A DNA stretch of 64,000 nucleotides from Nostoc sp. TCL26-01 (GTDB lineage: Bacteria; Cyanobacteriota; Cyanobacteriia; Cyanobacteriales; Nostocaceae), in the NCBI RefSeq assembly GCF_013393945.1, contig NZ_CP040297.1, forward strand, positions 5,683,296 through 5,747,295. Reading direction: 5' to 3'. The notes beneath the pieces were generated by a model, which saw nothing but the letters and a program-made list of their open reading frames with translations, was not told where the DNA came from and did no database searches. How positions within the stretch are numbered: position 1 is the stretch's first letter; each line of letters starts with the position of its first letter. A program made the translations under genes and the position numbers. Positions 16,176 to 26,135 of the stretch are shown here, piece by piece.

Positions 16176-17731
16176 GTCTCTACAATGATTTTGGGTAACT
16201 CTCGATTCTGCCACTGACGCTGATACCATTCGGACACAAAAGGACGGACAATAAAGTGAGGCCTTTCGCCTGCTTTGACATCAATCCGCAGACAAGAATA
16301 AGGACGGCGTTTTGCTGCACCCTGGCCATTGCGACCGATGAATAGATGCGATCGCGCTATGATTTGATCTTGTTCGATTAAATCTGGGCCTTCGGTACGC
16401 TGGCGACGTAGGCTATAGCCGCTACCACCACAAACAATCCAGTGCATATTGGCATCGGCGTGTCCTGTGTCGTAGGTTTGCAGATATTCTAAACAGTGGG
16501 CATGACCATTTAATACTAAGTCTACCAAGGGACGACCTTGATTGATATCACCGATCGCTGCGGCGACTGTATCTAGTACGTCTTGTAGGCGGCGGCGAAT
16601 GGCTAATGTCTGCGCTTGTTGCCATTTTGTCGCTTCGGTGACGTATGGTGGATGGTGGAAATAAATGATTCTGCCTCGTACTTGTGGATGATTCCACGAG
16701 GCAATTAGTCGCTCTTTGAGCCAGTCTAGTTGTTGTGTGTCGGTTTGTGGTGGTTGATGATTGCTCGTTAGTTGCTTTTCGATATCGACGATAATTTCTT
16801 CGATTTGGGATATTTTGCCGTGAAAGTCGTCTAGTTGTTCAGCTTCGATCAGGTTGTCGGGATTTAACTTGGCGGAGGTTTCGATTAGTTGCATTTTCTC
16901 ACGCTCTAAGTCTTGCCGACGCTGGGATAGGATGATGCGATCGCTATCACCTTCTTTGGTGTTGGGTAGAGGTTCTGGATGATTAAATGTATTAGAATCC
17001 AAAGCAAAAAAATCGATCCCACCATAACGAAAAGTATAATAGCGATTGGGTAAGCGAGTAAAGTCACCTGGTTTGTAAGCTAGACAACGGCCTGTATCGG
17101 TCTTGGCTGTGTAATATTGATCTAAATGACGGGGTAAATCTCCTGGTAATTGTAAGGCTTGGAGATAGTCGAGAAAGGCTTTAGCATAAGCGTCCCCAAT
17201 TCCCGAACCATGTAAACCGACATCAATATCTAAACGCGATCGCAATAAGTAGCGAATTGGTAAAGTTGATACAGATAGTAAACTTAAAAGCACAGGTAAT
17301 TGATAGTAATCATGATTTCCGGGTACAGGTAAAATCGGTAGCTTAAACACCATTTTGTCGTAAGCTATCTTTTGACCTTCCTTTCCTCCCACCAGAAACT
17401 CACGATAGGGGTCAATGAAATTTTGCTGGTAGTATTCACTCGAACCCACCAGATAAATTACATCACCTGTATGCAGCATAAAACGGCATTCATGATGATG
17501 AGGCAACATTAGTTCAGCTACTTGACGTTGGGGATTATGTCCTTTGTGTCTTCCAGAACCACTATCACCCACGACTAAAAACGAAAATTCCTCATCATCT
17601 GCTTGCCCATCTTCTAGTTCTAAACGGGTTTGGTCAATCTGCCGTGCTATAATCAACGGATCTTGCCATCGTACCCGTTGCTCCATCTTGCGAATTTTTT
17701 TAGCGATCGCTGGATCAGAAACGAGTTTCAA
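16172..17731 (-). CDS. Calcineurin-like metallophosphoesterase
   Basis: A 519-residue protein with the metallophosphoesterase signature spread over the chain: VVGDSGSG (D of motif I, near residue 53), HTGDVI (motif II), PGNHDYY (motif III), YFHHPPY and LNGHAHCLEY (metal-binding His motifs). The long insert around residues 265-335 is charged and probably helical (ERREKMQL-type and KISQIEEIIVDIEKQL). No signal peptide, so cytoplasmic. Substrate unknown. It ends inside the palindromic repeat at 16147-16183 and is 28 bp downstream of a lipid-kinase gene on the same strand, so the two may be an operon. Confidence 0.85.
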   Translation of the reverse strand: MKLVSDPAIAKKIRKMEQRVRWQDPLIIARQIDQTRLELEDGQADDEEFSFLVVGDSGSGRHKGHNPQRQVAELMLPHHHECRFMLHTGDVIYLVGSSEYYQQNFIDPYREFLVGGKEGQKIAYDKMVFKLPILPVPGNHDYYQLPVLLSLLSVSTLPIRYLLRSRLDIDVGLHGSGIGDAYAKAFLDYLQALQLPGDLPRHLDQYYTAKTDTGRCLAYKPGDFTRLPNRYYTFRYGGIDFFALDSNTFNHPEPLPNTKEGDSDRIILSQRRQDLEREKMQLIETSAKLNPDNLIEAEQLDDFHGKISQIEEIIVDIEKQLTSNHQPPQTDTQQLDWLKERLIASWNHPQVRGRIIYFHHPPYVTEATKWQQAQTLAIRRRLQDVLDTVAAAIGDINQGRPLVDLVLNGHAHCLEYLQTYDTGHADANMHWIVCGGSGYSLRRQRTEGPDLIEQDQIIARSHLFIGRNGQGAAKRRPYSCLRIDVKAGERPHFIVRPFVSEWYQRQWQNRELPKIIVET

Positions 17732-17759
17732 TGCTGTCTACTCCCTAAAACTTAGACCC

Positions 17760-18719
17760 CTATTCCTTCACTTCAATAATCAAATTCGGCAGTCCCTCTA
17801 GCTTTTCTACTGGTTCCTCTTCTGGCACTGAGGGGACGAAAACTTTTAATGCTCCTGGTACACACTTAACTTCTACAGGAGTTGTCCCGACTAATTCACC
17901 ATCAATGACTACCTTTTGTGGTGGATCAGTGGTAATTTTAAATTGTTTAGCTCGCAGATAGCCGATATCATCACGCTCTGCGGCATTGCCTGAAGATGCG
18001 GTTTGGAACAGGTGATAGGTAGCAGCGATCGCTCCAGCTTTGCTATTTGGTGCGACAATGGTTAAATCTAGCAAGCCATCATCGTAAATAATCCCTGCTG
18101 GCCCTTGGGCTAAAACTGAGGTTGGAGGTGCAGCGTTGGCCACTGTCACCGCCGCCGCCGTGGTTTTGATGATTTTGTCTGGGGTTTCGATTTCTACGTC
18201 AAAATTTTCTAACTCGCGTAATTCTTGAAAGCCTGCGAGGATATACGCCATGATGCCAAAGCGATTTTTGGCTTCCCTATCTGCTTTTTCGACGGTTTCT
18301 GCCTCAAAACCAATCCCTGCTAACAAAATCATCGGTAGCTCATTACAATAAGCTACATCTACATTGCGAGAAAATCCTTGCAAGATAGTGCGACAAGCAC
18401 CATCAATTGTGTCGGGAATGCCTAAAGCCGTGGCGAAAGCGTTGGCTGTTCCCCGGGAAATAATTCCCAAGGGGATATCAGTACCGGCTACAGCTACAGC
18501 CGCAGCTGACAATGTACCATCTCCGCCGGAAGCAATAATTTCATCTACTCCTCGTTCTACAGCTGCCTGTGCTAATTTATCTGCACCGATTTCTGCTGTT
18601 GTTAAGTGAATATCGAGATTAATAGCTGGTTCTAAGATGGCTCTAATCTCTGCTAAGTCTACTTCTGGATTACCCTGACCGGCAACTGGGTTAAAAATAA
18701 GGCAAGCGGAACGATTCAT
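17760..18719 (-). CDS. YegS/BmrU-type lipid (diacylglycerol) kinase
   Basis: A 319-residue member of the DAGK catalytic family. Visible motifs are FNPVAGQGNP (9-18), the nucleotide-binding GGDGTLSAAAVA (about 64-75) and GTANAFATALGIP (about 89-101), which hold the conserved Asp and Gly residues. The C-terminal beta-sandwich ends in DGELVGTTPVEVKCVPGALKVFVP, typical of the family. It probably phosphorylates diacylglycerol or a related lipid at the inner membrane. Followed by the metallophosphoesterase on the same strand. Confidence 0.9.
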   Translation of the reverse strand: MNRSACLIFNPVAGQGNPEVDLAEIRAILEPAINLDIHLTTAEIGADKLAQAAVERGVDEIIASGGDGTLSAAAVAVAGTDIPLGIISRGTANAFATALGIPDTIDGACRTILQGFSRNVDVAYCNELPMILLAGIGFEAETVEKADREAKNRFGIMAYILAGFQELRELENFDVEIETPDKIIKTTAAAVTVANAAPPTSVLAQGPAGIIYDDGLLDLTIVAPNSKAGAIAATYHLFQTASSGNAAERDDIGYLRAKQFKITTDPPQKVVIDGELVGTTPVEVKCVPGALKVFVPSVPEEEPVEKLEGLPNLIIEVKE

Positions 18720-19109
18720 ATGTATGGATGAAGTAATCAGTGGCGATCGTTAACCCACCACATCTATTTTTACCATTTTTTGACGAATATTGCTTCTTTC
18801 TTGCGGTAGGTATAGGAGAATTATAGGGTTTCTCGGTTAGAGGAGTTACAGAATCAATGTTTTCAACGCAGCGAAAAGTTCTGGAGGAGGGTTTCCCTCC
18901 GTAGGAAACTTTTCAAGACAGAGGGACGCGGAGGAAAACGCTGAGGAACGCGGAGGTTTTCTAGAAACAGACGTTGCATTGTAACGTCTCTACATAATTT
19001 ATGTGTATCATGATTGACGTGAAATGGTATGAGGCTAGAGGCTAGAAATTAAAAGCTGTATGACTAGTATTTGATTATTAAAAAAATTCAGTACAAGTCA
19101 ATGAACTTC
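18720..19109. other. Repeat-filled spacer
   Basis: Contains a nested palindrome AAAAGTT..GGAGGAGGGTTTCCCTCC..AACTTTTC at 18876-18913, related to one inside the MITE at 25087-25181, followed by copy 4 of the palindromic repeat and a truncated ATACCA/TGGTAT MITE end. No gene is seen. Confidence 0.7.
18969..19030. mobile_element. Truncated TGGTAT-ended MITE with palindromic repeat (copy 4)
   Basis: AGACGTTGCATTGTAACGTCTCTAC followed by ATAATTTATGTGTATCATGATTGACGTGAAATGGTAT. The same block with few differences is at 56643-56708, where the left end ATACCAATTTCC is also present. Here the left terminus is missing. Confidence 0.7.
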
Positions 19110-20396
19110 TTACCCATTACCTATTACCCTTTTGACTTTTGCTATCCAATCTTGATATAAATCGAAAATTGCTGAATAGGAAAGTTTATTCTCGGCTGTT
19201 AATTCAAACAATGAAGGTAAAAAGAATCGCGGCCAGATTGGGTGGAGAAACTTACTTAAGCTATTTCTCAATAACAATTCTAGAAATAATTTCCTAGAAG
19301 TAGGTACACCATAATTACTCAGTTCTACTAAAGCATGAGCATCTGCTTGGCGACGTATGGTAAATTGTGCTAGGGCTAGGGCTAAATTATCGTGATATTC
19401 ATCAAGAATTTGCTGAAAAATCAGTACATCTTCCAGTGCTGCATTACAACCTTGTCCTAATGATGGTGAGACAGCGTGGGCTGCATCACCCATTAGTAAT
19501 ACACTATCATTTTGGTGGTAGCGATCGCAGCGTATTGTTAATACTCTAGCAGCAGTTCTCTTGGCAAATTCTTCTGCTTCTGCATCTGGCATAATTTGCC
19601 CAATTTCCGGAAAATTATGCTGAAAATAATCGCGTACGGCTGCTTGTGTAGTTAGTTCTGTAATGGAGTTTTTATCATGAGGAAATAGGACAACACCACT
19701 CATGCTTGCGTCTAGTTGATAGACTAATAAAATCGTTGTGCCGTCATCTTGTCGCCAAGAGTGAACTTTACCTTTTTGCCATCCTAGTTGTGGATTTGGG
19801 GTTGGTAAGAAAATAGATTTGTAGTCATTGGGCGTATACTGTTGTTCACACTCAAAGTTGTCTGTATTGAAAAAACTCTCTCTAACTACTGAACGTGAAC
19901 CATCTGCGCCAATTAGCAAGTCATAATTAAAGTCTACTTCTGTGGCTGAATCAGGGGTTTTAAATGTTATCTGTTGATTGACGAAATCAACTTTTGTACA
20001 TTGATAATTAAAGTAAATATTAACTCGGTTTTCGGCAAATTTTCTGGTTAACTCGGTTAATAAAGTAATTACTAAATTTGTGCGGTCTAGACTCCACAAA
20101 GGATATTTTCTATTAATAACACGTACTTTACCATTACTTTCGTGGAAAACCCCTCCCTTTACTACCAAACTAATCGCTTTTACTGCTGCTTCTAACCCTG
20201 ATATTTGTCGCAAAGCAGACATTCCTCTTTCACTCAGAGTAATCGGAAATGTTCGGGTTTTAGCAAAGGCAATAATTCGGGGATCACTACGAAAATCAAA
20301 AATATCAACTTGATATTTATCCTCACGCTGTAACAAATAATGTGCTAGTAATACTCCACAAGGCCCAGCACCAACGATCGCTACTTTTTTGACCAT
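19110..20396 (-). CDS. FAD-dependent monooxygenase (kynurenine 3-monooxygenase-like)
   Basis: A 428-residue class A flavoprotein monooxygenase. The N-terminal Rossmann motif VAIVGAGPCGVLLAHYL is followed by the GADGSRSVV (DG) motif, and near the C-terminus by LLMGDAAHAVSPSLGQGCNA, which binds the flavin ribityl/pyrophosphate. Overall order and length resemble kynurenine 3-monooxygenase and related hydroxylases; the substrate is unknown. I chose ATG 20396 over an upstream TTG at 20411. The final residues RVIGNG and stop are encoded by a GGTAATGGGTAA repeat. It is downstream of priA on the same strand. Confidence 0.85.
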   Translation of the reverse strand: MVKKVAIVGAGPCGVLLAHYLLQREDKYQVDIFDFRSDPRIIAFAKTRTFPITLSERGMSALRQISGLEAAVKAISLVVKGGVFHESNGKVRVINRKYPLWSLDRTNLVITLLTELTRKFAENRVNIYFNYQCTKVDFVNQQITFKTPDSATEVDFNYDLLIGADGSRSVVRESFFNTDNFECEQQYTPNDYKSIFLPTPNPQLGWQKGKVHSWRQDDGTTILLVYQLDASMSGVVLFPHDKNSITELTTQAAVRDYFQHNFPEIGQIMPDAEAEEFAKRTAARVLTIRCDRYHQNDSVLLMGDAAHAVSPSLGQGCNAALEDVLIFQQILDEYHDNLALALAQFTIRRQADAHALVELSNYGVPTSRKLFLELLLRNSLSKFLHPIWPRFFLPSLFELTAENKLSYSAIFDLYQDWIAKVKRVIGNG

Positions 20397-20430
20397 GATT
20401 ACTCTACTCAAAAATCTCGCACAGTGATCA

Positions 20431-23040
20431 TCACATAATGTTCATCGGATCTACATCTATCGTTAAGCTCACACTGTCAGCACAGAGTAAGCGCACTTCG
20501 TCCCAGTCAGGTAGTTGTGGCAAAGCATCGGCAGCAAACTTGAGCAATATCTGCCAGCGATAACGGTTAGCTACGCGCATGACACCAGCTGGTGCTGGGC
20601 CTAGTATTTCCAATTCTGGGATGGCGTTTAACACGGTGGCGATCGCTTGTGCGGTATTCTGTACTTGGATAGGATCAAGGCTACTCAAGCGCAGTAAAAT
20701 TAATCTGCCGTAAGGCGGGTAATTCAGTACTTGTCTCTGTGCTAACTCAGCTTGGACAAAAGATTGATAGTCATGCTGTCTGACTGCGGCAATTACTGGA
20801 TGTTCTGGTGTGTAAGTTTGCACAATCACTCTACCTGGATCTTCTCCTCTTCCAGCCCTTCCTGCCACTTGCGTCAGAGTTTGAAATGCGCGTTCATTGG
20901 CGCGATAATCTGATAAATGCAGCAATCCATCAGCTGCGACGACACCGACTAATGTCACCTGTGGTAAATCTAGACCTTTGGTTAACATTTGTGTCCCCAC
21001 TAATAAATTTGCATCTCCATTGGCAAACTGAGTCAGGAGAGTACGATGTGCGCCTTTGTTGCGGGTAGTATCGCTATCAAAGCGGATATATTCTAACCCT
21101 GGAAATTGTCGAGTTAATTCTTGGGCAACTCGCTGAGTTCCACTACCAAAAAATTTCAGGTAAGGTGAACTACATTCTGGACAATGTTGGGGATGCGATC
21201 GCACATAATTACAGTAATGACAACGCAACAATTGCGGCGCACCCGTTTCTGTTTGGTGATAAGCCAGCGATACATCACAATGGGGACACTCCAACACATA
21301 GCCACAACTGCGACAAGACACAAAGGTGCTATGTCCCCGGCGGTGAATAAATAAAATCCCCTTTTGTTTTGTCTGTTGTAGTTGTTGTAAAGCTTCCTGT
21401 AACGACCGACTAAATATAGAACGATTTCCCTGTTGCAACTCCAATCGCATATCCACAACTTCTACCGGAGGTAGAGGGCGGGAATTGATGCGTTCGGGGA
21501 GGGGGGAGTAGTGACTGGGGACTGGGGAACTCGGGGCCCCCTCTGGGGATAAGGGGCAATGGGGACTGGGGACTGGGGACTGAGGAGTAAAGAATTGTCT
21601 TACCTCCCTCTGCTCCTCTGCTCCCCTGCTCCCCTGCTCCCCTGCTCCCATGCTCACCCAACTTTCCAACGACGGTGTAGCCGAACCCAATACCAAGGGA
21701 CAGTTTTCTAGTTCAGCTCGCCATTGGGCGACGGTGCGGGCGTTGTAGGTGGGGATGGGGGAGTCTTGTTTGAAACTAGAGTCGTGTTCTTCGTCAAGGA
21801 TGATTAAGCCTAAGTTGGGTAAGGGTGCGAAGATGGCGCTGCGTGTACCGATAACGATTTGGGGTTCGCCTGTGAGCATTTGTCGCCAGGTGTCGTAACG
21901 TTCGCCGTCGGAGAGGGCGCTATGATAAACGCTGATTTTACTCCCAAAGCGGGCGCGGAAGCGATCTGTGAGTTGGGGTGTGAGGCCGATTTCGGGGACT
22001 AAAACTAAGGCTGATTTACCTTGCTTGATTAAGGGAGCGATCGCTTGTAAATATACTTCTGTTTTCCCGGAACCTGTTACCCCATGCAACAATACTTGAG
22101 CAAATCTATCTAGATTTTGGATGGTTGTTAAGGCATTTGTTTGGGCAATATTTAATAACTTTGGTTTGTCTGCGTCTAATATTTGTCCCTGTTCTGTGCG
22201 TAATATTTCTCGTTCTTCAATAGCAATGTAACCCTTTTGTTCCATCGACTTGAGGATAGAAGAACTAGCACTACAAATCTGCAATAATTCACTCTGCCAC
22301 AACTCACCCCCACGTCTACGCAGAACTTCCCAAATCTCCCTTTGGCGGTTCGTTAAATCTCGATCAATTGTGTCAATTAATATCACTGCTTTTTGCAGTT
22401 TTGGACGAGTGGTTTGGGGAGGTTCTAAGTAGCTTTCTACTAAACCAATTCGCAATAACTCCCGTACACCTCGGTAAGTTGCTTTGACTTTTTGTTGTAA
22501 ATAAGCAAAACTATAATCCCCTATGGCTTGGGCTTGTAATAGTTTGAGAATTTGTTGGGCTGGGGGACTTAAAAAATTAGTGTCAGCTAATATTTGGGTA
22601 TCTTTTTGTCTTTTAATTAAACGGATACGCCGTTGCGATCGCCCTAATAATCCTGGTGGTAAGGCTACACGAATTACTTGCATTAAAGGCGTGTAATAAT
22701 ATGTGGCAACTCGATTTAATAATTCCCAATAACTACTAGCAAAAAATCCTGATGTGACTACATCCTCTACTTCCCGGATTTTCTCTGGCGCTATGTCTAT
22801 GTTGGGTGCTGCTAATAAACGAATAGCGATCGCTCCTAGTTGTTGAGTCCCAAAAGGTACACTTAATATATCTCCTGGTTTAATTGCTAACTGAGTTGGT
22901 ACTCGGTAGGTAAATAGTCCACAATTACCGGGAACATCCACTAATACTTCAACATAGTGATGCACATTTGTCGTGGTTCGGTAAAATTCCTGAGCTTCAT
23001 TCACCATGAAATCGAGCGTACCCATGTCATTAATATACAT
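20431..23040 (-). CDS. priA: Primosomal protein N', replication-restart helicase PriA
   Basis: An 869-residue superfamily 2 helicase that reloads the replisome at stalled forks. Walker A is HGVTGSGKTEVYL, the DEAH-type box is LDEEHDSSF, and later motifs include GSATPSLESW and GRAGRGEDPGRV. The zinc-binding cysteines are CRSCGYVLECPHCDVS and CHYCNYVRSHPQHCPEC. Between GSATPSLESWVSM and LPPVEVVDMRLEL lies an in-frame low-complexity insert of about 60 residues (EQGSRGAEEQ..., then Pro/Ser-rich) encoded by intergenic-type repeats. The true start may be Met6 or Met12 rather than Met1. Confidence 0.95.
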   Translation of the reverse strand: MYINDMGTLDFMVNEAQEFYRTTTNVHHYVEVLVDVPGNCGLFTYRVPTQLAIKPGDILSVPFGTQQLGAIAIRLLAAPNIDIAPEKIREVEDVVTSGFFASSYWELLNRVATYYYTPLMQVIRVALPPGLLGRSQRRIRLIKRQKDTQILADTNFLSPPAQQILKLLQAQAIGDYSFAYLQQKVKATYRGVRELLRIGLVESYLEPPQTTRPKLQKAVILIDTIDRDLTNRQREIWEVLRRRGGELWQSELLQICSASSSILKSMEQKGYIAIEEREILRTEQGQILDADKPKLLNIAQTNALTTIQNLDRFAQVLLHGVTGSGKTEVYLQAIAPLIKQGKSALVLVPEIGLTPQLTDRFRARFGSKISVYHSALSDGERYDTWRQMLTGEPQIVIGTRSAIFAPLPNLGLIILDEEHDSSFKQDSPIPTYNARTVAQWRAELENCPLVLGSATPSLESWVSMGAGEQGSRGAEEQREVRQFFTPQSPVPSPHCPLSPEGAPSSPVPSHYSPLPERINSRPLPPVEVVDMRLELQQGNRSIFSRSLQEALQQLQQTKQKGILFIHRRGHSTFVSCRSCGYVLECPHCDVSLAYHQTETGAPQLLRCHYCNYVRSHPQHCPECSSPYLKFFGSGTQRVAQELTRQFPGLEYIRFDSDTTRNKGAHRTLLTQFANGDANLLVGTQMLTKGLDLPQVTLVGVVAADGLLHLSDYRANERAFQTLTQVAGRAGRGEDPGRVIVQTYTPEHPVIAAVRQHDYQSFVQAELAQRQVLNYPPYGRLILLRLSSLDPIQVQNTAQAIATVLNAIPELEILGPAPAGVMRVANRYRWQILLKFAADALPQLPDWDEVRLLCADSVSLTIDVDPMNIM
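21478..21656 (-). repeat. STRR-type repeat inserted in frame inside priA
   Basis: About 180 bp made of GGGAGCAGGGGAGCA heptamer-like units and CCCAGTCCCCAGTCCCC units, the same low-complexity families that occur between genes elsewhere. Its length keeps the priA frame open. It falls after the helicase motif GSATPSLESW, probably in a surface loop. Confidence 0.8.
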
Positions 23041-23818
23041 AGTTCTTGATTTTTAAAGATAAATATGCCTATTTCTCTAAACGATGGCTATAAATTTGAC
23101 TTAGCTGGCTGTCTTTCAATTTTTCTCTCGCTAGATTTAAATTGTATTTCCCAATACCTTTATCACCCATAATACTTGATAAGTTTCCTCTTATGTAATC
23201 TACTAGACAAATTTATGCCAACCATACGTGCAATAAATATTTGAAGTACACTATAAAAAATAAAACTAATCCCTTCTCTATTGATGAAATAGTTTGTTCA
23301 TCTACTAAATAGGGAATAGCGGTTTTCCCCCTATTGATAGATACTCAATTGATTATGTATGTGAGATGCTTTTATACAAACAATTTTATGAAAATTTAAA
23401 CTGTTCAATTTTTCCCACTCGGAAAAGTATCATCCAACAAATAATATGATTGCTGTAATAACTCTCAACCGATAAAGTAGAGAAAGTTTATAAAAGTATA
23501 TAAATATTAAAATCATAGGGAGATTTACGTGTATTTTTTCTGGTTGTTAAGTTTGAGAAAGGTTGAGGGGGTTTGACAAATTCAAGGATTAATAAAAAAA
23601 TAAGCAACATATCTGTGGAAAACTGGGAAAATAAAATTTGGGTGCAACATTAAATATTGGGTAGAAGTTTATCTAGTATCAACCCCTAACCAAGGGCTAA
23701 AAGTTGATAGGAGCTTGGTAAAAGTAATTAACATAAACCTGTATTTTTCTACAAAGTAGGTGCATTTTTATATAGGTAAACTACAAAATGCTCAGTAGTC
23801 AATAGCTGTCATTAAATT
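23041..23818. other. Long upstream region of the sigma factor gene
   Basis: About 780 bp of AT-rich sequence with no plausible ORF between divergent priA and the sigma factor. It is likely to carry a long 5' UTR and several promoters, as is common for group 2 sigma genes. I looked for a GTA-N8-TAC NtcA site by eye and did not find a clean one. Confidence 0.55.
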
Positions 23819-24985
23819 ATGTACCAAACAAAGCAACAATCCCTCAAGGAAACTATGAACATTGCTGAATTGGGAACAATGGAAATATTGGAGAATATTC
23901 CAGAACTGGAAGAACAACCACTTGATCATTTGGAATTAGTGCTAGAAGAAACCCCAATTGCCGAAAATTTGGACTCAGAAGAACGCGATGGGGATGAAAT
24001 GGCAGCTGCTCGACCTTCAGGGTACAACAAAACCGAGCATGATGATGCAGTAGGTGCGTTTTTTAAAGAAATGGCACGCTACCCACTGCTAAAACCAGAT
24101 GAAGAAGTAGAGTTAGCCAGAAGAGTCAAATTTATAGAAGAATATAAAGATGCCCAAGCGGCTTTGCAATTAGAATTAGGGCAGTTACCAACTAAAGCAC
24201 AAATAGCAGCTCAATTTGAGGCCACAGAAAAACAACTAGAAACCCGTTTATACCAAGGGCGAGTGGCTAAACGCAAAATGATTCGCTCGAATTTGCGGCT
24301 AGTTGTCTCCATTGCCAAACGCTATCTAAATCGGGGAGTTCCTTTCCTAGATTTGATTCAAGAAGGCGCAATGGGATTAAATCGGGCAACAGAAAAATTT
24401 GATCCCGATAAAGGATATAAGTTCTCAACCTATGCTTACTGGTGGATTAGACAAGCGATTACTAGAGCGATCGCTAACGATGCCAGAACTATCCGTCTAC
24501 CCATCCACATTGTTGAAAAACTTAACAAACTCAAAAAAGCCCAACGAGAACTCAAACAAAAATTTAGCCGCAACCCCACCGAAGCCGAAATGGCAGAAGC
24601 GTTGGAAGTTAGCGTTCCCCAACTACGTCAACTCCAACAACTCCGGCGACAAGCACTGTCTCTCAACCACCGTGTCGGGAAAGAAGAAGACACCGAACTG
24701 ATGGATTTGTTGGAAGATGAAGACAACCTGTCTCCAGAAGCAAAAATGAACGAAAACATGATGCGTCAGGAGATATGGGAAGTTTTAGGTGATGTTCTCA
24801 CTCCCAGAGAAAAAGACGTAATTTCTCTCCGCTACGGTTTAACCACCAGCGAACCATGTACCCTGGAGGAAGTCGGCAATATGTTCAACTTATCCCGCGA
24901 ACGAGTCCGACAAATTCAAAGCAAAGCCATGCGAAAATTACGCCGTCCCCACATAGCCAAACGCCTCAAAGGTTGGTTGATATAG
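23819..24985 (+). CDS. sigE: Group 2 RNA polymerase sigma factor, SigE-like
   Basis: A 388-residue sigma-70 family protein lacking the long region 1.1 of the primary factor. Region 1.2 begins near DAVGAFFKEMARYPLL, regions 2.1-2.4 span KRKMIRSNLRLVVSIAKRYL to YAYWWIRQAITRAI, region 3 includes RTIRLPIHIVEKLNKL, and region 4 ends with TLEEVGNMFNLSRERVRQIQ. The acidic N-terminus varies between paralogues. The neighbours GNAT and petJ follow in the order I remember for sigE-alr4250-petJ in Anabaena PCC 7120, where SigE is a late heterocyst sigma factor. That paralogue identity rests on memory of the neighbourhood. A possible internal start is Met13. Confidence 0.85.
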   Translation: MYQTKQQSLKETMNIAELGTMEILENIPELEEQPLDHLELVLEETPIAENLDSEERDGDEMAAARPSGYNKTEHDDAVGAFFKEMARYPLLKPDEEVELARRVKFIEEYKDAQAALQLELGQLPTKAQIAAQFEATEKQLETRLYQGRVAKRKMIRSNLRLVVSIAKRYLNRGVPFLDLIQEGAMGLNRATEKFDPDKGYKFSTYAYWWIRQAITRAIANDARTIRLPIHIVEKLNKLKKAQRELKQKFSRNPTEAEMAEALEVSVPQLRQLQQLRRQALSLNHRVGKEEDTELMDLLEDEDNLSPEAKMNENMMRQEIWEVLGDVLTPREKDVISLRYGLTTSEPCTLEEVGNMFNLSRERVRQIQSKAMRKLRRPHIAKRLKGWLI

Positions 24986-25086
24986 AAGTAATTCGTAATT
25001 ACTGTCCTACAAGCGCCATGCTGTATTTGAGGCTAGCACCAACACCATTTCCCGAAAAACATGACGCAGATGCAAATCCTGAAACC

Positions 25087-25181
25087 TATACCAACTCTCA
25101 CTTTCTTAATTTTGCGGAAAGTTGCGTGCGCGGGTTTCCCGCGTTGAGCAAACTTTTCAAGACGAATTTTGAATTGGTATA
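25087..25181. mobile_element. 95-bp MITE with TATACCAA/TTGGTATA ends
   Basis: Terminal inverted repeats TATACCAA and TTGGTATA enclose a nested palindrome AAAGTTGCG..GCGGGTTTCCCGC..GCAAACTTT. The termini belong to the same type as the elements at 53552 and 56616. No coding capacity. Confidence 0.65.
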
Positions 25182-25353
25182 ACACCACAAACCTGACCAC
25201 ATTTATTGAACCACCATTTAGTTAACTAAATTGAGCAAAATTAATTTCCACCATATTTTTACTTTGCTCTATGCCCCATACCTAAACTTAAAGAGTGTAT
25301 TTTTGTTTAGCTATAGGACTAGTGTTTCATTTTTATTGCCATAGCCAACACCT

Positions 25354-25434
25354 ACCCATTCCCTATTCCCTATTCCCTATTCCCTATTCACTTCTTACCT
25401 ATAAACTATTGACTGTAGACTATAGACTATTGGC
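25354..25434. repeat. STRR tract (CCCTATT units)
   Basis: Tandem TTCCCTATTCCCTATT heptamers followed by TAGACTATAGACTATTG. Typical short tandem repeats of heterocystous cyanobacteria. Confidence 0.85.
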
Positions 25435-25436
25435 TC

Positions 25437-25931
25437 ATGACTGTAGGTAATGATTTGATTGTGCGTTTTGCCGAACCATCCGATAGCCAAACACTATTTG
25501 ACTTAATTAAGGGACTAGCGGAATACGAAAAACTATCTCATGCTGTCACTGGTAACGTTCTGGCATTGCAAGAGCATTTATTTGGCTCTCCCAGATATGT
25601 TGAAGCGATTTTAGCAGAATATACAGGTCAAGCCGTAGGTTTCGCCTTATTTTTTTACAATTACTCAACCTTTCTCACCAAACCGGGCATTTATCTAGAA
25701 GATTTGTTTGTCTTACCAGCATATCGACGAAACGGCATTGGTAAAGCCCTCCTCAGCAAAATAGCCCAAATCGCTCTCGAACGCAATTGTGGGCGGTTAG
25801 AGTGGAGTGTTCTCGATTGGAATGAATCAGCCCAAGCATTTTACCGCCAAATGGGAGCCTCCATTTTAGACGACTGGCGAATCTGCCGCGTCACCGAAGA
25901 AGGAATTAGTCAGTTAGGGGCTAGGGGCTAG
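25437..25931 (+). CDS. GNAT-family N-acetyltransferase
   Basis: A 164-residue acetyltransferase resembling diamine/spermidine acetyltransferase-type GNATs: opening VRFAEPSDSQTLFDLIKGLAEYE, the acetyl-CoA loop LPAYRRNGIGKALL (V-x-x-x-x-R-x-x-G-x-G/A), and WNESAQAFYRQMGA near the end. Acceptor unknown. The C-terminal GARG and the stop come from the GGGGCTAGAGGCTAG repeat that follows, so the natural end of the gene may have been overwritten. It sits between sigE and petJ on the same strand. Confidence 0.88.
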   Translation: MTVGNDLIVRFAEPSDSQTLFDLIKGLAEYEKLSHAVTGNVLALQEHLFGSPRYVEAILAEYTGQAVGFALFFYNYSTFLTKPGIYLEDLFVLPAYRRNGIGKALLSKIAQIALERNCGRLEWSVLDWNESAQAFYRQMGASILDDWRICRVTEEGISQLGARG

Positions 25932-26135
25932 AGGCTAGGGGCTAGAGGCTAGAGGCTAGGGGAGTAAGAGAGTATAGGGAGTGTACTTCGACTGCGCTCA
26001 GTAACCGGGAGTAATGAGTAGTGAGTGCTGAGTATAGAACTATTGCTTGTTCCCTATTGCCTATTGCCTATTGCTTGTTCCCTGTTCCCTGTTCCCTGTT
26101 CCCTGTTCCCTATTGCCTATTGCCTATTGCCTATT
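25915..26135. repeat. STRR arrays (GGGGCTA/GAGGCTA, then GCCTATT/CCCTGTT units)
   Basis: Two consecutive tandem arrays, GGGGCTAGAGGCTAG (25917-25965) and TTCCCTGTTCCCTGTTGCCTATT (26040-26135), fill nearly the whole gap between the GNAT gene and petJ. Confidence 0.85.

Larger units (their letters stand above)
24986..25436. other. Spacer with a MITE and STRR tract, no gene
   Basis: Holds the 95-bp MITE at 25087-25181, then AT-rich sequence and a CCCTATT heptamer run (25354-25434) right up to the GNAT start. Confidence 0.7.
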
